DNA from: Tribonema minus
Lineage: Eukaryota > Sar > Xanthophyceae > Tribonematales > Tribonemataceae
DNA length: 64,000 nt
Direction: 5' to 3'
Assembly: GCA_017506865.1 (NCBI GenBank)
Contig: JAFCMP010000212.1
Coordinates: 186,001 to 250,000 of the forward strand
This document shows positions 35,474 through 47,357 of this stretch, piece after piece (the first letter of the stretch is position 1; every line of letters starts with the position of its first letter). Under the pieces are notes generated by a model, which did no database searches, was not told the DNA's origin, and worked only from the letters and a program-made list of their open reading frames with translations. The translations under genes were made by a program, and so were the position numbers.

Positions 35474-38400
35474 TTGCGGACCTTCGAGCGAAGGCGAGGC
35501 ATGCTTGAAGCGGATCAAGGCGTAAAGCTCAGGCACAAGACCGTCTCTTGCAGCCTTGCAAAGGTCCTGCATCGGCGCCTTAGCCTGCACATTGCCCAAA
35601 CACTCCAGGATGCTGCAGATTACGTGGGGAAGGTGCGGCACCTGGCCTCCTTGCTGGCCAACTACATCTGCACATGGAAGCTGCATCTCGGACAGCCCTT
35701 CCCCGACATCACGCAGCGTTTCTTCATGGAGTGTCTCACCTGCTATGTGCAAGGAGCAGGGGCAGGTTACACGCAAGGAGCAGGACCTGGAGCTGCTCAG
35801 GTACAAGAACACAGTCTTCACTTCTTCGCAGCTTGACTTTGAACCGGTACCGTGCAGTGGGCATCACCATTCGCTGCGCATCAGCACAGCAACAGTGATT
35901 GTTTCTGCATTTAGAACAAGGCTTAAAGCGCTTGCTGCTGCCTCAGGCGCAAGCTATAACTTTGGCCAGCGTTGGAACTCACGCAGGACTTCAGCAGTGT
36001 CGCATGACTTGTTGTTCGTCCATGGCTCACGACCTTATCTGAGAAGGATGTGCATGGTGAGCCATTCATGCATGCTTGTCAAACAGTGTCGTGAAGGCAG
36101 CCTTCCATCCAGCACATGATAACCTTGTCGACCAGTATGCCAACAGCCTCACAGTACCTGAATGACTTGCGCAACATGCCTGGAGATGTCACCTGTGCGA
36201 GTGGTACTGACACTCGCATTGACCAGAATGCAAACCTCAATCAATCTGCGATCATCACAGCTGGCACTCTGGCTACAGCGCCAAGTCAACACATGGAAGC
36301 CAGTGCGAGGGGGTCAACTCGTTCATGTGGAGTGACACGTGCTCCTCGTGTGCTTCCTGTTGCGCAGTTGCCCCCCTCGACGCTTCAATGATTCCAGGAC
36401 CTGCGCCACAACAGCAATCTGGAGGCCCTGCAGGCCCCCTGGCCGCCTTGGCGCCTGCATGAGGTTTTCCTCTATGTGGCCAAGGACATGGCGACGGCTG
36501 CCAAAACGTACATAGAGGTGCACTTCCAGCGGCGGCGCTTGGCCATCACGTACTGGGCCCTGTTCCAAGCCCTGCGGGCGCACATCATGAACGACGATGA
36601 TGACCCTGATACCCAAGTCGACATGACTGTGCGCCCGTTCACCAGGTGGGCGGCAAATGCTTAGTTAAATGCCCTGTATTCACTAGGTACAATGTGCATA
36701 CATTTGCAAGCAGTTTCTGGAGCGGCTCGCATACTCTCATCAGCACCATGGCGTTTGTGCAAGTAATGCGGGTGTCTCAACGGCTCACATTTCTGCTGTT
36801 TTTGTGGTGCACTATGTTCGGCATGATGTAACCTGGACAGAGGGCTGGGTGCAGGCTGCATCCACACTTGCCAGCCCTGCATGGCAGAGGTGGACATGGC
36901 AGCAGGCAGCTGTTTTTGCCATTGAGCAAAGTGGTAGTGGACAACTTTAACTTACTTGTTGGTTCAGCCACATGCTGCATGTATGCGCCTTAATTCTGTC
37001 CCTACAAGCAAGAAGTTGATGTGTGATGGCCTGCTCAGAATAATCAGCCCGCAGTCTGGATGTTCTTGAGTTGGCCTTCTAGCCAGGCTTGGATGTGGTC
37101 TTCAGGTACAGTTAGAGTAACAGTGCTTGTTTACCACCCAACTTACGGACTCCCCCTTCTCAAATTGATTGCATATGATGCTCCCAGGGCCGTACATGAC
37201 TTGGCTGAGCTGGTGACCAGCTATGCCGGCAATGACCTGCACGGGGAGCTGCAGGCACGCCTCAACCAGCTGGGCTTCAGGGGCGCAGAGCTGGACGATG
37301 ACGGAGACGTGCAGGAGGGCGCCGATGATTTGAAGATCCTGGACATCTGTGAGACAGTGCGCCACCTGCCCGACGGCGACAGCGACGCTAGCAAGCGCCG
37401 GCTTTTGGCACAGCTGCAGCAGCTCTATGTGGAGGCCGACCGCACAGACTACCAGGATCTGATGTCGGGGCTTTTTGAGCAGTTTCCTGACGATGCCGCA
37501 GCGCGCCGCGAGAACAGGGACGCTGTGTGGGGCCTGCTGCCGGTCCCTCCAAAGCTTACTGCCCCCCTCCCCCGCTCAAGCCCCAGCCGGCGTTCATCTG
37601 CATCGACCACACATGAGTTGCCAACACGCTGCCGCATCTGTCTCACAGCTGTTGTTCTCAGGTCCTTCGCCCTTCAAGTTGCTTGAAGTTCACAGACCAA
37701 AGTTCACAGGGGTACAGCGTGTGCGTGCATATGGGTGCTCTAGACTGCAGGCATAGCCTCGCTACGTAGTGCCTGTCGACAGGATGAGCACGCTCAGCCG
37801 ACTAGTACTGTAGTAGCACACTACATACAGATGTCCTATTAGCTTAGCTGCTGGTAGTAGCACACTGCAGATGTCCTATCAGCGCGCTTGACCTGTCACT
37901 CTGTCAACTGTTGGTGTGACAATCATGAACTCATCACTCTAATACGCCTGATATGGTGATCACTGAGCGGCTGTCTGAGTCAGCATCATACGCTGAAACC
38001 TGGCAGTCGCAGGCAAATGTGATGATTGAGATTGTCATATGCTCAAACCGGTTGATTGGTTGGTTCAATGCTTGCATACTGTTAGTATGCATCCATCGCA
38101 TCGCAGCGTGACATTTTGAGTTCATGCAGTCATGGGCGAAGGCAGCCAAGATCACCACCATGCGGCAGCGCACCAATCATTATGCGCGCAGCGAGCGCGG
38201 TGTGATGCGGGCAATTGAGCGCGCCGGCCAACCAGGGTACCGCATCCTGGCCCCATGGCTCGTGGACATGACATTCATGACCGATGGCCACCAGCTCAAG
38301 CTTCTGCTGGTCACCAGCCACGACTCGCACCAAGGCCCCCATGGCCTGACCGAACTGCCACGGAGGGGTTACCAGGTACCACCATGGTTACTGATAGCTC

Positions 38401-40207
38401 GTAGGAATGTCTGGTCGAAAGAGAAAATGTCTGCTGCCATCACCATCCATTGTGTAATGCACATCAATCAGGTACTTCTACCTGCTTTGATGTTGAAACT
38501 GCATTAGGCGGAGCCGCGGAGTTGTACAACGTATCTCGCAGTTGCAGAGGCAACCTGGTGAGGGGGCCGGCACGCGTAAAAAAAACTGTTGCGTCCGTTG
38601 ATTCAATCATAGGTTGATTAATTGATTCAACAGCTTTCTTGAAGATCATGAACATTGCCACTGTGGTATTGTTAGTTTGTCATACTTGCGTCCTACAGTC
38701 CCATTTGCAATCTGACTCGATGGCGTGCCAATGCAGTCTTGATATGATGTGAAATTCAGCGTTGACTGCATGCAGACACTGTGTAGCCTCACCTTTGTGA
38801 CTCCAGCATGCTATCAGCATGCCATCAGTGAGGGCGCCAATTGCCATGGCGCTGTTCTATAGTATACGCCTCATGGGCAGACTGACAATGGTACACCCAA
38901 CAGCTTGCTGATATCCCCCCCCCCCCCCTTCCCCTCCACTCATGTTCATTGCATTCTCCTCTGTGTCACAGGTTGGGTACATCAATGAGGAGCTGGGGGA
39001 TGTGCTGAAGGGGGAGGTGGCTGAAGGTCCCAACGGGGTGTTCCGCCTCCAGCGCGTGCACAGGGAGATAAGGGCGGAGCCGGCTAGGGTGGCGGACGGT
39101 ACCCCTGCTGCACAGGAGCGGCTGCACGCCCTGGACCATGTCGTGGTGACTGGGGTGGACCCGGGCCAGGTGCTGGCTTTCAGTGCGGTCACTGCCCTTG
39201 GCCAGCGCTGGAGGCGCGAGAACGCCGCGGATTTTGCAGCAAATCCGCCCCCAGAGGACAAGGGCGTAACGGCGCAGGAGGTGCCAGGGGCGGACTACCG
39301 CGTATGGGCAAAGTCTGTGCGCAATGAGCAGGGGGAGGCGCAACGCCGCGGGGCCGACCAGGCATACCGCAATGCACTCGCGGCGCTCGCGGACAGGCAC
39401 ACGCGCACGGGCTGCTATCAGGTAAGAATTGCGGGGCACTGCAGCAGCACCGGGCCTTGTGTTGTCTTGAGCCCGCACCGCAGGCTCTTGCATGCATGAG
39501 TGTGCATACATGCATGCTCTTGCCTTGTGTTATACTGGTTCAACAGTGCGCAAGGACCCACTGCTGTCTATCTCGATGCACACTGGGAGCGAGCACATGA
39601 CATCATGACGGTTGGACGTGACCGTATTTGTCGTCGACTCAGCAAGTGCCGCATGCCTGTTACAGCAGAAGCAGCGCATCAAAGTTTGAAATGCAGGTCT
39701 GGAGTGATGTGAGCATTCATATGTTCCTTGCTGTCATTGAACATTTTAAGCCTTGGGGCTCTCAAGGTCAATGGCATGTCACATCAAGGGCCTGTCATTC
39801 AATCAGACTGGTGCACATGATGCATGACCGTTGCGTAGAGCCAATGATCGTGATTCGCTGCGCAGAGCTTTGACAGTGGGAGAAGAAGCCTTGGGGCTTT
39901 CGTAATGGTACATAGTATGTCCTCTACAAGCTTATGCAATTGGGCCCTCACGTGACTCTACCCCTGCCCCCCTGTAATGGCAATCCCTACACATTCTGCT
40001 CTGTGTACACACGGTGCCCGTCCTTGTGGCTGCATCATTGCAGGTGCTGCACGCCTACTGCACCACTTGGGGGCACCATGCAGATGCCATGTGGGGAGAG
40101 CTGCTGCACCCAGCACGACGGCATCAGAGGTTCAGCCGCTTCCGTGCACAGCAGGCCGCCATTGCCAAGATGGCAGAAAGGCTGGCCCCAATTCGTCGGC
40201 AGCACAG

Positions 40208-40891
40208 TTTTATTAATTCTCGCTCAGGGCGCGAAAAAGCCCAGATGATTGGCATCTAGCTGTAAAAAATCTACACAGTCTGAAAGTGTCGCAACGACAA
40301 CCACTCAAACGCCGCCGCCGCCAAATGGCATCTCGGGGTCCTCCCCTACGTCCTCCTCCATGTGCCCCCCCCCCTGGATTCTGCCATGTGTGTCATGACA
40401 CGGCCAGAGTACGCCATGTGGAGCGCTGCCGACAGTGCCGAGCGTAAGCGCGCCAGGGCGATGCCCTTAAGAGCTTTAGGGCGCGCTCCTCCGGGCACTG
40501 ACATCCTGCTGGCATACTCCGTCGCCACAGCCTCCAGCAGCTTCCGCCCCTGCTCCCCGATGCTGCCAAATGACGCTATTGCCAAAGTGGCAAGTTTGTA
40601 GCAATTCTGATTATAATGACCAGAATAGTGGGTAGTCTTGGCGGCCTCTTGGTCGCGGCAGCATCGCTCGGGGTCTGCTGCAGTCTTCGCCGCCCGCGAC
40701 GCCACCTGTGCCTCGAAGCAGGTAACGTCCACCATGAGCGGTAGGTGGCGTGTCGGGTCGTCGTAGCCGGTCACCGGGAAGGCGTCGGCAGGCAGCACGA
40801 TGTCCATCCTGCGACTCCCCGGCGGCCCGGCGGATCCCAGAAATGGCGTGTAGTCCTCGTCCACCAGTCCCGTTTTGAGATATTGCCGCAG
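40208..40891 (-). mobile_element. Family-1 non-LTR insertion inside the Fanzor-like gene (copy f)
   Basis: About 684 bp. On the minus strand the coding part reads RQYLKTGLVDEDYTPF, then RMDIVLP, VDVTCFEAQ, AAKTTHYSGHY and a full C-terminus ending in TWRRT, intact where copies a and b are broken. Homology to copy a stops at about 40891. The 3' junction (TTTTATTAATTC after CAGCACAG) has no GTAC and no clear duplication beyond a possible CAG. It separates the RuvC-I exons from the RuvC-II/III part of the host gene. Confidence 0.85.
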
Positions 40892-41574
40892 GCGCCGGGA
40901 TGGAAGCGTGTGCGGGCCCGCGGCCGCCGGTATCGGCAGCGCAAGCGCAGGCACAGGAGGTGGCGGGATACGCACAGGAGGCCCCGTCGAATCATCTTCT
41001 TCGGCGCATGTGCGCGCTTCCCCGCCGGCGGCCGCGCCGCCATTCCCATCAAGAAATTGGTGGCGCAGCTGGCCTGCTGATGTCCAACACTCATCACACC
41101 AGAGCCATACAGTTCTGCCTCGTGCCTGGTGTGGGGGGGGGCTACGCGGGGCGGCGGCGATGAGTTCGGGCACAGAAACAGGGTTTGCCGGAACGAGGAC
41201 TGCGCTCTCGCTCAGGCGGCGGAGGGGGGGGGGGCTGTCATCGACCGCGAAACCAATGCGCGTGCCAACCTCGGCATGCGCGGCGTCTATGCCACGTGCG
41301 GGGTCGATGACATCATCCCGGGGTATGTCCCGGCGGAGCAAGAAGAGGAGGAGGACACCGAAGAGGAGGAAAGCGACGAGGAGGACGACGATGAGGAGGA
41401 CGGCGACGAGGAAGACGACGAGGAGGAGGATGGCGAGGAGGGCGGCGACGGCGACGAGGGCGGTGTGGGGGGGGGGGGGGGCTTCGATGACGGGGAGGGC
41501 GGTGGTGACGAGGAGGGGGTCGACGAGGAGGGGGGTGACATAATGGCATGAGGGGCAGTATGGAGGTCATGCAG

Positions 41575-41576
<2 letters not shown>

Positions 41577-41609
<33 letters not shown>
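41577..41609 (+). repeat. Poly(G) tract, 33 nt
   Basis: Uninterrupted run of 33 G residues just after the Fanzor acidic-tail stop. It is the longest of many G or C homopolymers in the window. Confidence 0.95.
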
Positions 41610-41610
<1 letters not shown>

Positions 41611-41611
<1 letters not shown>

Positions 41612-44323
41612 AGGCACGGGGGGTGCGTCACGCGGTGTGCGGGACTGCTGCAGCAGTACATATCACCAGCCACAGTTGCAACAGCAGCAGACACAGGGTA
41701 GAAGTAGTGTACATCCTGCATTTGTGTTTGCAGGCGGGCGGGCAGTAGCACAATGCTCTACCCCCGCCAGAATTCTGGGCTGGTGTGCCTTCGGGCCTTG
41801 GTCACCAAGGAAACTTGAGCACCAAACGGACGTCGCGACGTCTGCGCTGGTCAAGGGCACTCTGCTGTTCGCAGCATGCCCTCATAATCAACATATTTGA
41901 TTCCAAACTGGCTTATTGTGGGCTGTGCGCGCGCTGGTGTGAGTAACGAGCCCTGAGGACCCGGTGACCCAGAGTGCATCAGCAGACAAATCTACACATT
42001 AAGGTTCAACGAAGTTCTAAATTAGTTTTAGGGTTAGGGTTGGTTTTTGTTGGTTCACATGTGGTGGTTCTCGGTTCAATTCCACGGTGGTACTGTAGTG
42101 TGCCACCAGTGGTGGTACATACAGTGTTATTTGCTCTTCAGGGCGCAATAGTCTTGCCAGTGGTCGGCACAGGTTGCACACTCAGTCTGTTTGCGTAGCA
42201 TAAGCGCACCCGGCTCCGAGTCACATCTGCAGGCTGGTATTGAGTTCTGTCATTTGCGAGGTTGTTTGCACAGCAGTCATCTTGCAACCACTGCTTCAAT
42301 GACTGAGGGAAGGGTGTCACTCATTGCCGTGTGCACACTTGACAGTTACGGCAGTCGCACTTGCTGCAGCTGCTGCAGTAAACACATCCTACAATACATT
42401 CACTTCTAGAACTTCTAGCAGGCTGAGCACACAACAGTCACTGGCGTCGGTTTTCTGTTATTCAAGGCGGTCACCTTGATGTCTACCTCTGCCAGTGTTG
42501 AGCAACAGGCTCGTGAGCAGCAGCTCCCTATGGATACATTTCGCAACACATTGACTATAGCACATCATGTCACACTGTGGCATTATATATTCCTCGACCA
42601 AATGCTGCTGTCATGGTGAGACCAGGCTCAGCTTGCTAGCATTGAGCACACAGAGCGCACTGCCCGGAGCCGGGTGTGCAGCAGCGCTCTGGAGTCCGAC
42701 ACCGTGACGGTGTTGACACACTGAGCAGACCTGCAAGCTCATCGCAGGCGCATGTACATCGTGATTAATTCAGAACAGCATTGCTCGGCTCGGAGTACAT
42801 GACTCAGAGACGTAGATGCATGATCCATTCAATTCTTCCAGGTGCACAGAGTGCCGCAGTGCGCACCACCAACAACACCTGTGTGGCGTTTTCAGGGAAC
42901 TGGTTTCGGCATCAGGTACGGGCTGGAATCGTCGGAGCTCATCGGATTGTTGGGACTCGTTTGAGGCAGTGTGGCTCCCACTGGAAGTAGAAATTTTGGT
43001 ACGCCGTTCTGTGTATTATCACATACTTCTGAGTGTATACGTATATATTCGCACATACCATGCTCCCAACTCTTATGATGCCATCAGTGACATCTTGAAA
43101 AATTGCTGTACGTAATACTTGGTTGTTGCGTCGAGCAATTAGCTGCTACCAACAACGTCAAGGCGTGTGTACACAAGCTCTGGCAACAGCTGCGCCAGCA
43201 CGAATTGTTGTCGCGTTTTGGTTTGGTGCGCTTCATGACCTCAGCGCACCGCTCGTGCTGCTACACCGTCAACAAGTTCAACGGTAGTCAGACCACCGTG
43301 TCTTATGCGGTCCCCCTCTGTCTCACTCTGTCTGCCTGAGAAAATGATGGGTGATCACGCGCCCAGTCAAATGCATTGACAACCAGTATGCCAACGCCGG
43401 CAGCGGCAACACCACTTGCAGCCAACCTTCTTACTGCATGTGCATGACCTTCTTCAAGGATGAATTCCATCAATAAGGGACAGTTACTATTAGCATTCCA
43501 TGCTGCACGTTTGATGACCTGCGCATTGTCTCTGCAGCCAACAAACAGCGCACGCACAGGCACACGCCATACTGTGTGCCGCAGTGCCACCGCTTGCGGA
43601 CATACTGCCCATCAAATGCGCCTGTAGCGAACAAGGTCAATAGTCCGCGCAAGTTGTCGCTGCCGCCACAGGGCGCCCTCACAGCCCTCACCAACCCTTG
43701 TAGCAAAGCACTTCGTGTTCCCACCGATGAAATCCAAGCCTGAGATACACCTCAACTTTATGGGCATGCCTTCAGCCCCCATCCCTCCGTACTTCAAACA
43801 TCAGAGTAGCAAATATGGGCAAAGAACGCACTTGGTTGTCGCACAGCGCCTTACTGAGCACTGCTGATGTAATCGCGCATCAGTGGCCTTGTAGCTTCAA
43901 GCCCGCGAGTCACAGTGCGGCCTGCACCGTGCAACGCCAAGGTTGCTCGCCTGCCGCGCGTGAACGCATGCACCGTCCCAGTTCACCAGGTGCGCAGAAC
44001 ACGCGCACGAGGTCGCCAGTCATTTGCACAAGAGCCTCGTGCAAAACGCAGGATGGCACCAGTGTGTGACAGAGCGAGCATACACGATGGACGGCATGAC
44101 TCTGATGGATAGCGGCCTGCTTGGCGCCCCAGCAGAGAGCGCCCCCAACCAGCGCTCAGCGGATGCACCACTACCGCTGGCTTGCCGCACTCGGCTGCGG
44201 CACACACGCCAGGCGAAGACGTCTGCGGCAGTAACACAACACGGCTCACACGCCATGCGCGCCAATGCTGCAGCATTGAGACTCGCGTGTTGCGTGCGTG
44301 GGCGGTGTGCGCCAAAAGCGCCC
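41611..44323. other. Spacer; possible fragment of another Fanzor-like zinc region near 43.2 kb
   Basis: The plus-strand frame at 43103-43339 contains LSRFGLVRFMTSAHRSCCYT, loosely like the 'vxxvDExxTSxxCxxC' segment that follows RuvC-II in TnpB/Fanzor proteins. A frame at 42781-42990 contains CVAFSGNWFRH. Both are short and unsupported by neighbours. A GGGTTAGGG stretch lies near 42.03 kb. Confidence 0.25.
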
Positions 44324-45252
44324 TCAGCCGCCGTACATGCGCCAGATGGAGATGCGGCAGTCGCGCGAGCCCGCCGCGAACTCGCCCGTTCAAGTTGCCG
44401 CGGCGTCCGGGTGAAAGGCGATGCTCGACACGGTGTCCTCGTGGCACGCGAGGACCGCCAGCGGCGCCGGCCGCGCCCACCGGTACAGTCGCACGCGCGC
44501 GTCCCAGCCGCCGCACGCAAACAGCGTGCCGTCGCCCCTGCTCTCCACGCAAGCCATGCCCGGCGTCGGCAGCTTGAACGTGTTGCGCACTGCGATGGCG
44601 TCGCTGTTGTCGTCAGCTGCGCCGCCGCCACCACCGCTGTCGCCTCCGCCTTCGCTCAGCTGCTGCTGCCTTGCAGGTAAAGGAAGAAGACGCGCACGAG
44701 AGCTCCTGCCGATGCCGATGCGCCCGCCGCCACGTCCGGCGCTATGTCAAGACACATCAACGGCTCGTCGTGAAGCTTGGCACGGGCCACCAGCGCTCTG
44801 GTGCTGCTGCTGGCAGCGGCAGCAGCGCGCAATTCGAAGCACGCCAGCGACCCGTCCTCGTAGCCGGCCGCCGCCAGCGGACGCGCGCCTCCGCCGAGCA
44901 GACGGCAGCACATGACCATGCCGGCAGACTTACTGCCGTCCGCGGCGTCGGTGGGCGCATCTATGGTCAGCTGAGGGGCTTGCGCCCGCAGGTCCCAGAG
45001 CTGCACCCGGCTCTGCTCCTCGCAGGGCGCCAGCACGCACTGTGGCGGCAGTGCCGCAGTCGCTGCGCCGCCGTTGCTGCTGCTGCTGCTGCTGTCAGCG
45101 CTCGGCCACCGCGGCAGCACGATCTGACAGAAGTGGTGCGCGCCGGTGCTGATGAGGCCGCAGCGCCCTGCGCCCGTGTCGCCGCTGGCGAGCCTTTTGC
45201 TGTCCCAGACAGCTATGGTGCCGTCACGAGACTGGATCAATGTGCGATTGAT
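44324..45252 (-). pseudogene. GNB1L/ASA1-like WD40 protein, C-terminal part, with in-frame TGA
   Basis: Two minus-strand exons are inferred: 45252-44734 and about 44665-44324, joined across a roughly 68-nt intron (GTGGCG...GCAG, phase 0). The product reads LIQSRDGTIAVWD, TGAHHFCQIVLP, SRVQLWDLRAQ, AAGYEDGSLACFEL, HDEPLMCLDIAPD, ACGGWDARVRLYRW, PLAVLACHEDTVSSIAFHP and FAAGSRDCRISIWRMYGG. These are successive WD blades typical of GNB1L and of Asa1, a partner of Tel2-containing complexes that mature PIKK kinases. The first blades are not found upstream. Between FHPDAA and GEFAAGSRD lies an in-frame TGA (44392-44390) made by CAACTTGAA; the frame continues unchanged beyond it. It may be a pseudogene, a readthrough case or an assembly error. 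Confidence 0.7.
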
Positions 45253-45259
45253 CTGTATG

Positions 45260-47250
45260 GCGGTGCAGTGCTGCTTGCTCTCTATTGAATGCCTCCGCAC
45301 CCAGTGCTGCCAGCAGTTCGCCATACAGTAAATGCCGCTGCAACAGCCCTTTCCGCCGATCGTGCACGCTGCGCGCAGCTTGGCGACGACCTTCGAGAAG
45401 CGCGCTTGACGCATGCGATGGGCTAGATGGGCTGTGCTTCAAACCTATGCGCAGTCGGCGAGCAGCGCGTGTGATGACAATGAATGCACTGCATGTGTGT
45501 GTACGGCATGTGGTGGAGCGTGCTGGTAAGCAGCGAGCGGCAGACACTTGCCAAGTACTTGTGGATCGCACTGCACAGTGGCAAGTGGCAGAAGACCACC
45601 AATGCGGGGAAGAATTGCACAGTCGCTGCATGCTGGCATCGCTGAACCGCAACTGCAGCATGAGTGTAGCGATGGCAGCTTGCATCCCAAATCTGTGAGG
45701 ATTGGCTGAATGCGGGGATTGGAGCGCTGCCCCAAACTCTAGTCCTGAGCCTGACGTGGCCGCGGGTGAGGTCTGTCCCTTGCATGCAGTTGGACACGAG
45801 GAGATACTGCTTTGTAGCTACCAGCCTCTAAAGTGCCACCGCAGAGACGCACGAGTCAGTAAGCCTGCTAATCGTCACGACACAATCCAGGTACTCCTCG
45901 CAACTGGCAGTGCTTCCGAAATGTTCCCAGGTGCGACAGTGTGCGACAGCAACAAGGATTTTGACAGGCATGTGGCATCTGAGCTCAGCAAAGCGGCATC
46001 TTTGCTGAGTGAAGGGGTGACAAATTTGCAATAATAGCATATGCAAGTGTAGATGGTGACGCTGAGCGTGACGCTGAGTGCCACCAGTGGGTTCGGCGGC
46101 ACAAGCGCTAGGGCGAGTGAGCTGCAAACCCACACATACTGTGAAGCGCCGGTGGTCCGCCCAATCATGATGGCACAGACGAGTAAAAGCTACAGTTGTG
46201 CAACTTGAGGCACTGCATGAGCCACTTCATGCATGACAGCCAGTACACGGTGCAAGCATTATGCGGGTGTAAGGCGACAGCACGCGCAAGGTGTACACAT
46301 GAGGCGGTGTACACGTGTCTCGCTGGGCAAACGCAAATTGTGCAAATATCATGACCACTGCAACGTGGGCGAGATATTGTGGAGATCCTCGAAGCCAGCT
46401 ACCACTGTGACAGTTGCGGACTTTATACTCTGCTCTGAGCAAATGTCAGACAGCCACAACTCATGATTGGTCTTCAGCGTTGATGGTTCATACCTGTGTC
46501 TAGCAATTGCAGTGCAATACTGTTGCTTTGGCAATCGTAGACTCTCGGTGATCACCCAGTACTAGTCCTTGTTTGGCGGAAGCGTGTTCAACAGTTACCT
46601 TCAAGTTCGACATGCCATTGGCTCCACAACCAGAAAAGACTCAAAAGGTCACGGTGGAGAGTCACTCACTGAGATGGCTGCAGTGGCAAGCACTCTTCAA
46701 GTTGACAATGCCAAGACTGAGACATGGCAGCAATCTCAGACATCGGGCATGAACTGGTTTCCATGCGTCCAGTCACTGGCATGCAGTCCACGCTTGTACT
46801 ACGCCGTAATACGCATCTGTGTACATTAGCGCCTGATGCAGCGACACACTGTGACACAACGGCGGTGTCATGACTGCTGCTGAGTGGCGCCAGCAAAAGG
46901 ACATGCAGCGCATGTCTACTGGGCATAAGCTCTGAGAGACAAAGCATGATCGTGCATGTGTTGACAAATATGCCTGGCAGATGCGCATGCGCTGCATCCA
47001 TGCATGCATAGCATGGCCTGCACAGCGTCAGACCAATTGGGCGGGCGCCAGCGCTTCAAAGTTTGCCTAAGAACATCAGCGGGTCTGCGAGCCTCTGAGC
47101 ACATGCAGGGAAGTGTACATTGAGCAGACTCTCGGAGCAGCCCCCAAGAGTGTTGATGGTGTATGCGCAATGCCAGTGGGACAGAGACTCTGAGGTGGAG
47201 ACCATGGCATCTCTGATGACATGGGCAGCATTTGAAAGTAGCGTTGTGCA
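45260..47250. other. Spacer; N-terminal WD40 exons expected but not found
   Basis: The upstream exons of the minus-strand WD40 gene should lie here or beyond, but no WD blade is readable. A 110-codon plus-strand frame (45702-46034) is unrecognised. TTCAAGTTG lies at 46696-46704. Confidence 0.4.
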
Positions 47251-47260
47251 ACGACCACAC

Positions 47261-47357
47261 TGTGCGTCCAGGTGTTGTCAACACATCTGCCATGTAGTAC
47301 GTGTCTTGGTACCTGTGCGACATCATGGCACATGTGTCGACAACACCTGGACGCACA
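47261..47357. repeat. 97-bp imperfect palindrome
   Basis: TGTGCGTCCAGGTGTTGTC at the left is the exact reverse complement of GACAACACCTGGACGCACA at the right. Pairing continues inward with few mismatches (ACACATCTGCCAT versus ATGGCACATGTGT). In RNA it would form a long hairpin. Confidence 0.85.

Larger units (their letters stand above)
35052..41551 (+). pseudogene. Fanzor-like (eukaryotic TnpB/OMEGA) nuclease gene, disrupted by two insertions
   Basis: The frame starts at ATG 35052 (MADLVERLINRFRQAA). Exon 1 is split by a solo LTR, and the frame resumes exactly after it. Further exons: 36398-36645, 37188 to about 37.6 kb, 38130-38375, 38972-39421 and 40044-40207. Most joins agree in phase; the donor of the third is unclear. 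The product resembles Fanzor proteins: helical N-terminal region; VTGVDPGQVLAFSAVTA (RuvC-I, Asp at 39158-39160); RFSRFRAQQAAIAKMAERLA; RRIIFFGACARFPAGG, then IPIKKL (RuvC-II region, about 40985-41075); RVCRNEDC (half of a zinc ribbon); and VIDRETNARANLG (RuvC-III, Asp at 41243). A long Asp/Glu tail ends at 41551. Such enzymes are RNA-guided DNA nucleases, often carried by transposons. A non-LTR element (40208-40891), a stop at 41078 and G-run frameshifts break it. No guide RNA was identified. Confidence 0.65.

Noticed and set aside
41287..41751. 154-codon minus-strand Ser/Pro-rich frame
   Set aside because: Antisense of the Asp/Glu-coding tail of the Fanzor-like gene (GAG/GAC repeats read backwards as Ser/Pro).
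42781..42990. CVAFSGNWF frame considered as the RuvC-II exon of the Fanzor-like gene
   Set aside because: A better RuvC-II candidate (IIFFGACARF) followed by RuvC-III lies directly after the insertion at 40.98-41.28 kb, upstream of this frame.
43983..44634. Long plus- and minus-strand frames over 43.98-44.63 kb
   Set aside because: High GC opens all frames; only the minus-strand frame ending at 44390 and continuing to 44324 shows WD40 conservation.
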